Assembly (NCBI GenBank): GCA_030063045.1
Contig: JAQSEB010000001.1
Coordinates: forward strand, 186,001 to 250,000
DNA length: 64,000 bases
From: Pratylenchus scribneri
Lineage: Eukaryota > Nematoda > Chromadorea > Rhabditida > Pratylenchidae
Reading direction: 5' to 3'
Numbering within the stretch: the stretch's first letter is position 1; each line of letters opens with the position of its first letter. Below the pieces are notes generated by a model that made no database searches, was not told the origin of the DNA, and worked only from the letters and a program-made list of their open reading frames with translations. Both the position numbers and the translations under genes were made by a program. Positions 45,848-58,700 of this stretch are shown here, piece after piece.

Positions 45848-48175
45848 TTTATTCTAATTTGTAATAGTAATTGTAATTCTGATTTGCGATTGTAATTGTA
45901 ATTCTGATTTGCGATTGTAATTGTAATTCTGATTTGCGATTGTAATTGTAATTCTGATTTGTAATTGTAATTGTAATTCTGATTTGCGATTGTAATTGTA
46001 ATTCTGATTTGTAATTGTAATTCTGATTTGCGATTGTAATTGTAATTCTGATTTGTAATTGTAATTCTGATTTGTAATTGTAATTGTAATTCTGATTTGC
46101 GATTGTAATTGTAATTCTGATTTGTAATTGTAATTGTAATTCTGATTTGTAATTGTAATTCTGATTTGTAATTGTAATTGTAATTCTGATTTGCGATTGT
46201 AATTGTAATTCTGATTTGTAATTGTAATTCTGATTTGTAATTGTAATTGTAATTCTGATTTGCGATTGTAATTGTAATTCTGATTTGCGATTGTAATTGT
46301 AATTCTGATTTGTAATTGTAATTGTAATTCTGATTTGTAATTGTAATTGTAATTTTGATTTGCGATTGTAATTGTAATTCTGATTTGTAATTGTAATTCT
46401 GATTTATAATTGTAATTCTGATTTTCGATTGTAATTGTAATTCTGATTTGTAATTGTAATTCTGATTTATAATTGTAATTCTGATTTGCGATTGTAATTG
46501 TAATTCTGATTTGTAATTGTAATTCTGATTTATAATTGTAATTCTGATTTTCGATTGTAATTGTAATTCTGATTTGTAATTGTAATTCTGATTTATAATT
46601 GTAATTCTGATTTTCGATTGTAATTGTAATTCTGATTTTCGATTGTAATTGTAATTCTGATTTGTAATTGTAATTCTGATTTGTAATTGTAATTGTAATT
46701 CTGATTTGCGATTGTAATTGTAATTCTGATTTTCGATTGTAATTGTAATTCTGATTTGCGATTGTAATTGTAATTCTGATTTTCGATTGTAATTGTAATT
46801 GTAATTCTGATTTGCGATTGTAATTGTAATTCTGATTTGCGATTGTAATTGTAATTCTGATTTGTAATTGTAATTCTGATTTGTAATTGTAATTGTAATT
46901 CTGATTTGCGATTGTAATTGTAATTCTGATTTTCGATTGTAATTGTAATTCTGATTTTCGATTGTAATTGTAATTCTGATTTGCGATTGTAATTGTAATT
47001 CTGATTTTCGATTGTAATTGTAATTCTGATTTGCGATTGTAATTGTAATTCTGATTTGTAATTGTAATTCTGATTTATAATTGTAATTCTGATTTTCGAT
47101 TGTAATTGTAATTCTGATTTGTAATTGTAATTCTGATTTATAATTGTAATTCTGATTTGCGATTGTAATTGTAATTCTGATTTGTAATTGTAATTCTGAT
47201 TTATAATTGTAATTCTGATTTTCGATTGTAATTGTAATTCTGATTTTCGATTGTAATTGTAATTCTGATTTGCGATTGTAATTGTAATTCTGATTTTCGA
47301 TTGTAATTGTAATTCTGATTTGCGATTGTAATTGTAATTCTGATTTGTAATTGTAATTCTGATTTATAATTGTAATTCTGATTTGCGATTGTAATTGTAA
47401 TTCTGATTTGTAATTGTAATTCTGATTTATAATTGTAATTCTGATTTTCGATTGTAATTGTAATTCTGATTTGCGATTGTAATTGTAATTCTGATTTGTA
47501 ATTGTAATTCTGATTTGTAATTGTAATTCTGATTTATAATTGTAATTCTGATTTATAATTGTAATTCTGATTTGCGATTGTAATTGTAATTCTGATTTGT
47601 AATTGTAATTCTGATTTATAATTGTAATTCTGATTTGCGATTGTAATTGTAATTCTGATTTTCGATTGTAATTGTAATTCTGATTTGCGATTGTAATTGT
47701 AATTCTGATTTGTAATTGTAATTCTGATTTATAATTGTAATTCTGATTTGCGATTGTAATTGTAATTCTGATTTGTAATTGTAATTCTGATTTATAATTG
47801 TAATTCTGATTTTCGATTGTAATTGTAATTCTGATTTGCAATTGTAATTGTAATTCTGATTTGTAATTGTAATTCTGATTTGTAATTGTAATTCTGATTT
47901 ATAATTGTAATTCTGATTTATAATTGTAATTCTGATTTGCGATTGTAATTGTAATTCTGATTTGCGATTGTAATTGTAATTGTAATTCTGATTTGCGATT
48001 GTAATTGTAATTCTGATTTACGATTGTAATTGTAATTCTGATTTGTAATTGTGATTCTGATTTGCGATTGTAATTGTAATTCTGATTTGCGATTGTAATT
48101 GTAATTCTGATTTGTAATTGTAATTCTGCTTTGTAATTGTAATTCTGATTTATAATTGTAATTGTAATTCTGATT
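45848..48175. repeat. Minisatellite, 19/25-bp unit, about 100 copies
   Basis: Units are CTGATTTGTAATTGTAATT (19 bp) and a 25-bp form with GCGATTG or TTCGATTG after CTGATTT. On the minus strand it is open for 673 codons as repeating NQNYNYKSELQLQIRITITI-type peptide. Unit lengths of 1 mod 3 rotate the frame, and none of the three frames contains a stop, so openness has no coding meaning here. Confidence 0.97.
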
Positions 48176-48177
48176 TT

Positions 48178-48985
48178 GCCATAATTAACTAAATTATGAG
48201 AAATTAAGTCATAATTAATTAAATTATGAGAAATCAAGTCATAATTAACTAAATTATGAGAAATTAAGTCATAATTAACTAAATTATGAGAAATTAAGTC
48301 ATAATTATCTAAATTATGAGAAATTAAGTCATAATTAACTAAATTATGAGAAATTAAGTCATAATTAACTAAATTATGAGAAATTAAGTCATAATTAACT
48401 AAATTATGAGAAATTAAGTCATAATTAACTAAATTATGAGAAATTAAGTCATAATTAACTAAATTATGAGAAATTAAGTCATAATTAACTAAATTATGAG
48501 AAATTAAGTCATAATTAACTAAATTATGAGAAATTAATTCATAATTAACTAAATTATGAGAAATTAAGTCATAATTATCTAAATTATGAGAAATTAAGTC
48601 ATAATTAACTAAATTATGAGAAATTAAGTCATAATTAACTAAATTATGAGAAATTAAGTCATAATTAACTAAATTATGAGAAATTAAGTCATAATTAACT
48701 AAATTATGAGAAATTAAGTCATAATTAACTAAATTATGAGAAATTAAGTCATAATTAACTAAATTATGAGAAATTAAGTCATAATTAACTAAATTATGAG
48801 AAATTAAGTCATAATTAACTAAATTATGAGAAATTAAGTCATAATTAACTAAATTATGAGAAATTAAGTCATAATTAACTAAATTATGAGAAATTAAGTC
48901 ATAATTAACTAAATTATGAGAAATTAAGTCATACTTAACTAAATTATGAGAAATTTATGCCATATTTGACTAAATTATAAGAAAT
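48178..48985. repeat. Minisatellite, 30-bp unit, about 27 copies
   Basis: Highly homogeneous AATTAAGTCATAATTAACTA followed by AATTATGAGA, with single-base variants (AATTATCTAA twice, AATTAATTCA once). It abuts the preceding array directly, through a transition at TCTGATTTTGCCATAATTAA. Confidence 0.97.
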
Positions 48986-49703
48986 TTTGCCATAATTAAA
49001 TCTCGGCATTGCCCAATTTCTAATTAATTCATTTAGTACAAAATTGGCACAATTTATTCGGAAAAAAATGAAAGTGGCATAAAAATGTAATTTATTTTAT
49101 GTGATAAATGTGAAGAATATTATATATGTGTAGTTTATTTTTTTCGTATATCCATCTAAATTCTATAAAAAAAATCCAAATTTTTGGGAAGACTTGGAGC
49201 GATGATGGTGACAATGACAATGAATTAAAATGGGGGAATTTGAAATGGAAAGTGGGAAGGAAAAATGTGGCACAAAATAAAAATTCCTCAATCATCAAAT
49301 AAATTGGTTCAAATGTTTCGGGCAGTTTTTTGTGTGTTATTGGATGGAAGGAAAAGCGAGTAAAAATGAAGAAAAGGAAAAATTGGAAGAAAACAGTGAT
49401 GAATTTATTTGTGATTTTGTTTGTTAATCACAACATCCCTTTGAGCAGCGGCACAAAAAAATTTTGTCGAATTAAAATTTAAAATTGGAGGATTTGAAAG
49501 GAAAGGAAAAGATTTATTAGGTAGGGATAAGCCTGGAAGGGAAAAAACACCGAACTCAAAAAAGGAGGAAAAGAATGGGATGGGGGGGGGGGGAAATAAG
49601 GTAGGATGGGATTTTGGCATCGTAATTTTTGTATTAAAATTTGTTTATCTTTTATCCAACATCTTCTTTCACATAATTCATGCAATCAAATGATTATGAC
49701 GCT

Positions 49704-52700
49704 TCATTTTGGGCCGCCACCATCACGTTTAAAATCTTGGCTGGCTTCTCGGCTTAAAATAGATAGAAATTAATTAAATTTATTTAATTTGGTGCATAAA
49801 TTGTCGGAAAAAGGAATACGAACATTTTTTGCCTTCATTTACCTGTATTCAACTGGCACTGGCGTTCCCTCGCCGCCTCCACCAACTCCTCCATCCAATT
49901 TTCGATCCGAATGTGCTTTTGTCTCACGTGAATAGCTCTCATAGCCGCCGGGGATTTCCCTGTGATGATGCTCCTTTTCGTGCATATTCCCACTGGGTAT
50001 TCTCATTAGGCGGGCATCGCGGAATTCATTCTCCAATCTGGCCATATCTTCGCCATATCTGCGCTTACGGATAATTCCTTTTTTTGAATGCACTGCCAAA
50101 CCTGCCCGGCACAAGCCCATCTCGGCCTTCCCAATTCGAAAGGGAACGTGCCTTTGTTAAATGGCCCACACCTAGGCCACCACCGCCACTGCCAAACTCG
50201 TCGGCGAATTGGCGACGATGAGGCGGTGGTTCCGGACCGCCAGCTGACCAATCAGAGCGACGATCCAATGTGGGCGGGAATTCAACAAATGGTTCGGCAG
50301 GGGCACCACCACCCCCTCGACGTTGGAATGTGGAATAATGGCTGCTGTCATTGCCACCGTCCCCATGGTAGAATACATCACGGGTGGAGTGGGCTTTATG
50401 GACACGATGATGCTAAAAATGAATGGGATGGATTGACTACAGTGACAGTGGCTCCAAATTTGCTATCGGCACAATTAAATTTGTCGCTGGATTAACTTGT
50501 CGCCATTTATGATAACTCAACAAAAACTGAATCCATTTTGATAATTTTTATACAAAATTAAAGAGCGGACTTTTGGCTATCAAATTATATTAATTTTATT
50601 TAAATTGAATCAGAATTGATGAAGTTATGTCCAAAAAACTATTTAGAATATACTTTACTATGAATTAGCGAAATTTTCATTGTTTTTTTGGGCATAACTC
50701 CAATAATTCTTAGCCAATTTAAATAAAATTAATATCATTAGATAGCCAAAAGTCTGCTCTTTAAATTGATAATAAAATTATCAAAATTAATTCAGTTATT
50801 GATCGGTTATTATTAAAGGCGGGCCAATATTCTTTTGCCAATGCCCACCTTCACTTTGTCCGCTCCATTCACCAACAATTCCCCATTTGGCCCATATTTG
50901 AGGTCGCCTCGTCGTAAACTGTCCGAGACGGACCCATATCGAGCATGTTGATGGCCATTTTGTCGGCCAAAGAATCGATCGCTGGCCGCCGATGATTCGC
51001 GGCCAAACCGATCATAGGCAATTGGCAAATGATGTTCACCGCCGAATCCGTTTGTGTAGCCACCACCACCAGCACTTCGCCTCGATGCTGAACTGCTTCG
51101 ATAGCCACCTTTAAAAAAAGGAACACAAAATAAATCGGAATTATTTAATGAATCAACTATAGCCATAGGAAATAATTGAGAAAAATCGATTTTTCGATTA
51201 AGTTTCATTAATTTTGATCAATAGCTCAACGAGACAATTGCCAATCTAGGAAAGCGATATAATATTTGAAAGCTCAAAGTATCCTCTAAAAAGAGGCCTT
51301 TTAAATTTTAAGATTTTCCATTTAAAAAAAGTTACATCTCTTTGAAATGGAATAAAACTCAATTTTTTAATTGAATAAGGAAAAGCGGCTCCACTTTTTA
51401 GGCGAAATTTTCGAGCTTTCAAATGATATTGCCTTCCGGAATTATTTTCACCCTTGCTGAGCTATGGCTAAAAAACGGCTCGAATTCACCTCCTCCTCCT
51501 CCTGTGCCACCCCATGAGCCATAATGGTATTCATGATGGCCGCCACCGGCTGCCGCCGCACTGCTACTATGATGGCTTCGATGCATTCTCCGGCTTTTGT
51601 GCCGTCGTTCGCGCCGAATCACTCGACGTTCCACCTCTTCCGTTCTTTTCTTCTCCTCCACCCGATGGACCGTATGTTTGACTGTGGGCGCCTGAAAATT
51701 GGTTCATCGAAGACAAAAAAACAATTTTGGCCACCTTGATAATTTCCCTTCGAACTTCCACAATTTCCTTTCGTTGAATTGGTTGGGGTGGCTCAACTTT
51801 CACAATGCTTCGTTCCTATTAAGGTGAAAATTATATTTTTTTCTTGGAAAATTGGTAAAAAGGATAGTTCAGCACCGCTGCTTCAATATCATGCCGTTAT
51901 TTTGGCCATTTCTCAACAAAGAAATAACCAATTTAGGAAGGCTATATACCTTTCGAAAACACTAATTGTCCTCTAAAAAGTGGCTTTATTAATTTTTTGA
52001 AAAATTTAAAATATTTATAAAATAGGCGGCTTTCCCTCACTCACTCAATCAGAAAATTCGAATTAAATTACGCTCAAAGGCATATAACTTCTTTAAACCA
52101 TAAGAATTCATAAAAGTTTTATAGCCATTTAATAGAAGAAATTTTGGGTTTTCCAAAAATATGTCGCCTTCCCAAATTGGCTATCGCCTGGTTGAGCTAT
52201 GAGTCGAAACTCGAAAACTAATGCAGTTATTCAACCAACGATACTGAATTGGGTTGGGTGAATGTGATGAATGGGTGAAAGGGAAAAGCCAAAATAAGGA
52301 AAGGAAAAGCAAAAAATAAACTAAAAAAAATAAAAGCAATTTGGTGATCATTTTTTGTGCCGTAAATTTTAATTTTGGATGAGTCAATGCCTTCCAAATA
52401 GGTCCATCAAATGCCAATGATTTTGGTGAATAAATTTCCAATATTCGATTGTGAATTAGGCAATAATGGTGTTGAAAGTAGTGTGGCCGTCTATTTATGT
52501 GCTGTGTGCCATCCATTTTTGGCACATTACCAAGCCTTTTTTTCGTGCGGTTTTTTGTGTGCTGTGTTCCATTTATGGAAATTATTTCCATCCAACATTT
52601 TTGATATTAATCCTTTTGTATATTTTTTATGTGCTGTGCCATTGTTTTTTCCATATTTGGCATTGTTTCTTTTGGCTGTGTGATTGTGCTGAAGTGCCCT

Positions 52701-55700
52701 TGTGCATATTTTCACGGTGGTGATTTGTGCGTGCAGTGGTGCCCTTCTGCTTTTTCTTCCCACCTTCTTCAAAATGTTGTTATTGTTCAATGATGTTGAA
52801 GAACATTGAGATGAACTATTTTTGTTGACCACTTTGAGCAGTCCATTTTGGTGATGGCCATTTTGATGGGCACCATTCACGGAAACCAGCGAATGTGGAC
52901 TGAATGAGGAAGAACCGGCGCCACCGCCCATGTTGAATTGCCAAGTAGGCGATGCGGATGTGTCCGTAAAATAGCCGCCTCCTCCGCCAATTTGCCCATT
53001 ATTTTGTCGAGGCGATGATGCGTCGGAATAGGTGGCACCACCCCCGCCATTCATTTCCAACATTTCCCGAATTTGATCCTAGCATATTTAAATGGGCTTA
53101 TGGCAAATTTTACAAAAATTTCAAAAATTTTTTCAAAAATTTTTTCATAAATTCTTTAAAAAATTCCATAAATTTTTAAAGAATTTTATAAATTTTAAAA
53201 ATTTCATAAATTTTTAAAATGAGAAAATTTCCTTGAGTTTTATTTTCTAATGGAAGCGAAAAATGGCCTAAATTTTTCCCAAAAATTTAATCAACATTTT
53301 TAAGACACCACCTTGAAATCGGTGTATTCATTTTTGATGATCTGAGGAGATGAACGATCCTAAAAAAAGCAATCATAAAAAAGCCAAAAAGGAAGAAGAA
53401 AAGGAACAAAAAAAATAAAAAATGGCAAACAAAAAATTATCCAAAAACAAACTCACCACTCGGGGAATGTGGCGAGCCTGGAAAATTGGGGAAATTATTG
53501 AAAATTATTATAAATTTAATGATGGAAATTGCGAGCAAAAAAAGCCAAAAACGAACAATGAATTAACTGAAAAGTTTTGTGAAAGAAGCAAAGAAGCGAG
53601 GCGGTTTTTTTGGATGGCAAGAAAAATGGCAAAATTTTATGGTTGAAAGCGACGATGAAAAATGAAGCAATTGTGCATTTTTCATGAAATTATTTTAGAA
53701 AATAAAGGACACATAGGCAATTTCATGGCTTTGGCAATAATAATGTTGGGCAAATCAATCAGAGAGATGGATTGATAGATCTGAAATAATTTTTCTAAAA
53801 ATTCCAAAATTTTATGCCAAAAAATTCAACCCACCTCTGCCCAACAATTTCTCCTTCAAATTCCATCGCTTTGTTGTTTATTCCTTTTTTGTATATCGTC
53901 GATGTTCCACCGTCCTTTCTGCCCTATAACTTCTCACTTCCCCATCCGGCCCAATTTCGGTGGTCATTCCTCCGCCAATTTTTCCTCCATTTAGTTGATG
54001 TGGCCAATTGCCTCCATTTCCCCTTTTTCCGATTTGGGCCATTCCATTTTCGCCCACTGATCCATGCCTTTGGGACAATGCTCCACCATCATTGGATGTT
54101 GGCTGATGTTTTCGATGTGGGTCGGGTGGTGGCAAAACGGCCCGATTTTGGGTGGCAGCATTTTGAATTGTTTGGGCTATTTGGTGAGTATTTCTTGGCA
54201 TTGGCTGTTGATTTTTTCCATTGTTGTTTTGTTGCTGAAAATAAATTCACAGATTATAATTATCTTCATCATTCGGATAAGCACCAACTTGACGCCGTTT
54301 ATAATAACTCATCAAGGATTAAGCCACTTTTGATAATTTTAGTAAGAAATTAAAGAGAAGACTTTTGGCTATCAAATAAGATTAATTTTATTTAAATTGG
54401 TTCAGAATTTTTGGAGTTTTGCCCAACCAAAAACACTAAAAATTTCACTAATCCATAGGAAAATCAGATTAAACGATAAATTAAATTGGCTCAAAATTAA
54501 TGGAGTTATGACCAAATAAAACCACTAAAAATTTCAGCAATCCATAGTAAATTCAGGTTCAATGGTTTTTTGGGCATAATTTCATCAATTCTGAATCAAT
54601 TTAAATAAAATTAATAATTATTTGATAACCTAAAGTCTGCTCTTTAATTTGATACTAAAATCGTCAAAATAAGTTCATTCCTTGATGAGTTATTCAAGAC
54701 GGCGACAAGTTGGCCTGGCCCTCAAACTAACCCGAACGCCCGGGGGCAATGCCGCAGGCACAAATCGTTTTGCCCTTTTATAACTTGCCGGCGCTGGACT
54801 TGGCGCCGTCAACCGTTGCATCCGCTCCAAACTGCGTTGGGCCGAAGGGGAACGGGCACCAGAAGAACGTGATGGCACTGTACTTTGACTTCTTTCGGAA
54901 CGAGCCTCCAACAATTTGATGCGCCGATGCACTTCCTTCACCCGAGGCAGTGGTTCCAATTCAACAATGGTTGAGGAATGTCGAGGCAGTGATTGGCGTG
55001 GACGGGGCGAATGTTTCTTTGATGGCACTCGATGGGATTGTGGCGGATGCCACTTTTGGTCATCTCCATTTGGCATATAGTCGTATTCATCTTTAATTAA
55101 TTAATTAATTAATTCTTTTTGGGAACAGAAGGAATTAGCTCCATCAATTCAATATCTGAGCTATTCTTTTGGTCATAACTCACCAAGGAGGTAACCAATT
55201 TGGGAAGGCTATAGACCAATAGAAAACCCTAAATGTCCTCTGAAAAGTGGCAATGCTAATTTGTTGAAATTTTAAAATACGTTGAAGAAAAAGGGCAACT
55301 TTTCTAACTCAATCATAAAAATTCGCATTTATTATATTCAAAGGCATTTTACATTTTTTAAAACTTGAATTCTATAAAATTAAAATTAGCCACTTTTTAG
55401 AGGACATTTAGAGCTTTAAAATGGTATATCGCCTTCCAAGATTGGCTAATGCATCGTCGACTTATGTACCAAAAACTGATGAAGCAATATTTAATCGACA
55501 GTACTCTCAATTGTCCCCTTCCCTTTATTTTCCTCTTATAAATGAGAAGAAAAGAGAATTCGCAGTACAGTAACCTATTCGTTGGTATGGAAAGGAAGGA
55601 AGGAGGAACTCATCAAATTTTTCCCGAAGCAATTTTGTTGTTTCTCCTTTCTTTTTTACCTTTGCTTTGCGGTAATTGATCTAAAATGTTTTAATAAATT

Positions 55701-58700
55701 CACTTAAAACTCATCTCAAACAAAGATCATTCACGACGATTTTGGTACCATTTTTAAGACCAAAGAATTCTCTATTCAATCATATCAAAATGATTATTTA
55801 ATTTTCCACTTTTGTTGTTAATTTGGAATTTAAATTGAAGTCTATCCATTTTAATGCGCATGACATTCATTTTTTAATAACTCTGCGTAGTAATTATCAA
55901 TTTGTCAATGAAATATATCATTTCCAAAATATCCTCTAAAATTAGGCATATTTACATTTTATAAGTTTCAACTTTAGTAAATAATTTATATGTCTTTGAG
56001 TGTAATTAACTCAATTTTTTGGAGGAAAAGTTCTTATTTAAAAAAGTTTCCTAAATTTTATTAAAATATTAAAGCCACTTTTTAGAGAATTTTCAAAGCT
56101 TTAAAATGGCATATCGCCTTCCTAAATTGGGGTTACTTCCTTGGTGAGTTATGGCCAAAAAACCACCCAGCTACTCAATCGGCGGCTAATCTTAAATCCA
56201 TTTGGATTAGATTAATAAAAGCTAAATATTTTTAGGAATTGGATAATAATTAAAAAATACTCTCAAAAAATTTGACGAAAATACAAGAATGGTTTTGGCA
56301 CTGACCATCGGGTGCTGGCACCGTTTGTCTGGATGTTCGGCCCCCACCATCACCATTCATTGTCATTGTTTGCCTCGAGGGCCCATCATTGGGAATATGT
56401 TCTTCCTCTTCCACCCGACATTCCTTTCGCCGGATCACCCGAATTGCATTTGGTGCATGCGGCACAAAACCGCCGGATGGCGCCTTTCTTACTCGCGAGA
56501 ATTCCGCCCTTGGCCGATGCGAGCCATCGGGCGAGGGAAGAATGACGCCGACATTTTGGCGGAAGGCAACATCCTCCAATGGGCCGGTGCCTTCAAAAAA
56601 TATGGAGAAAATTTATGAGAAATATTTAATAGGGGAAAAAACATTGTAAATTGCCAAAAATAAACTTTAAACCCAATAGATAGATCCTGCCAAAACGCAT
56701 CATTTGATTCGGTTTTGACTTGGGTTTTACCAATTCTAGTTTAGTTTTGAACCATTAAACCGAAATTGATTTAAACCGTTTAATACCCTTTAATTGTTGA
56801 CCAATCCATAACAAAATTATATAACCTCATTCAATGCGTTTTGACCAGCTCTATCCAATTTGGGTTTAGGGTTTATGTTTTATGAATATGGAGATGGAGG
56901 ACAAAACTTTAAATCATTATAATTATTTTTGGCCTTAAAAGTATTATTTTTAGGCAATTTCAATTTTTCGATAATTAACTAATATCCCAAAAAATCCTTC
57001 AAAAACTGACCATGCCCTCGAATTGGTGAGCCAGGCGGACTCGGCTCCGGTGTGAATTGTTTGCTTTCCATTTTGAAGCCCGGATCCCGTACAACCGGAG
57101 TCCATCGATGTTCCCCCGATTGATTGGGATGATTTCCGGGCGATTGAGTGGCCGACAATGCGCCCGGCCCTGGCGATGCACTCGGCCATCTGTATGGCTT
57201 CTCGGGTGGCGGCTCCCATCGACGGCCAAGTCGCTTGATTTCCGGTGGCCTTTCCGGCTTTTCAATGAATGATTCACGGCGCTGAAAAAGAACACAAAAT
57301 ATTCCAGATTTCCTTCATTTATACCCAAAGATGGCTGTAATGTTTCAATACCTGAGCATAGAAAGCCCAAAATGTCCTCTATAAAATGGCCTATTTATAC
57401 TTTTGAGTTTTTACCTTTTAAAAATTTGGTAGCCTTTGAATTTAATATAGTCGAATTTTCTGATTGAATTGGGAAAAAAGTCATTTTTCTATAAAATTTT
57501 CAAAAAAACTAATTATGCTATTTTATAGAGAACTTTTAGGGCTTTCTTAAGGAATATTCCCTTCCAAAATTGGATTCTTCCTTGTTGAGTTATGGTCAAA
57601 AGAACGACCGAAGGACCAAATCGGTGCTATGTATCAATCGCCCTGTTTCATTTTTTAAACCCGATCCAGTACCTTCAACAAATCAATGTCGAATCGTTCG
57701 CGTTGAAGCATTTCTTCGCTAGTCAAAATTTCATTTCGTTCATCCACATTCTCCGTCCTTTTAGCATCCAAAATGTATGTTCGCCGCCATGTGGTTGGCT
57801 GCGGTTGAAAGGCATAATCCGTTTCGGCGGATGACAGGGGACGGGCCTCAAAAACTCGAAGTGCTGGCCTTGGACTATTTTGTGGATTTTGGCCATTAAT
57901 TTGATGGATTTGATGGTGGGGCGAAGGAAGGAAAGAGGAATCGGCGGATTGGGAATGAGAAGTGCTGGGATGGCCGAAGGCACTTTGGTGGCGTGGCGAA
58001 AATGCCACATGATTATTATTATTATTGTTCATTTGAGGTGGAGAGAATTGTTGTTGTGCCATCATTTGTTGTTGTTGTTGCATTTGAATGGCACGAATCT
58101 GAATACATTTTTATAATATTATTATTTCGCCTTCACTCATTTTCAGTTGGGGATTGTTAAGCATTGCGATTGAGTATCTGGGCCATTATTTTGGCCATAA
58201 CTCAATAAGGAAATAACCAATTTCGGAAGGCAATATGCCTTTCTAAAGCGCTAAGATTCCTTTAAAAAGAGGCTTAACAAATTTTGAAATTTTACAATAA
58301 TTTGTAAAATAAGCGGCTTTTCCTCCAAAAATTCAGGTTTATTGCATTCAAAGAGCTACAACTATTTTTCTATGAGATTTAATAAAAATATAAATTAGCT
58401 ACTTTATAAGGGACACTTTGGGCTTTTAAATTATATCTCGCCTTCCCAGATTGGCTATCGCTTCATTGAGATATAAGCCAAAAACCACGATGCAAGTACT
58501 CAATTATCCCACTCACTCTCCTTCCCTCATTTTACCTGTCTTTCCCTCAATTCTGCCTCCCTTTGTTCCTTGGCCATTTCGGCCTCTTGTTGTTGCCTTT
58601 CTTGCCTCATAAATTCTGCCAATCTTTCTGGGTCACGCATATTTTTTGGAGGCGGTAATTCCGGTTTAGCCTTTTGTTGTCCCGCATCCAAAGGGGGCCA

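Larger units (their letters stand above)
45273..49703. other. Intergenic region dominated by two tandem arrays
   Basis: About 3.1 of 4.4 kb is tandem repeat. The remainder, 45273-45845 and 48990-49703, is AT-rich with a G run at about 49583 and no supportable gene; the open frames at 45402-45692 and 49092-49685 show no domain or signal. Confidence 0.5.

Noticed and set aside
48178..48985. CRISPR-like regular repeat with 30-bp period
   Set aside because: There are no unique spacers; the 30-bp units are contiguous, and the DNA is eukaryotic.
56289..57272. Plus-strand frames around 56.3-57.3 kb
   Set aside because: They lie opposite phase-consistent minus-strand exons 57281-57011 and 56590-56306 and have no splice support of their own.
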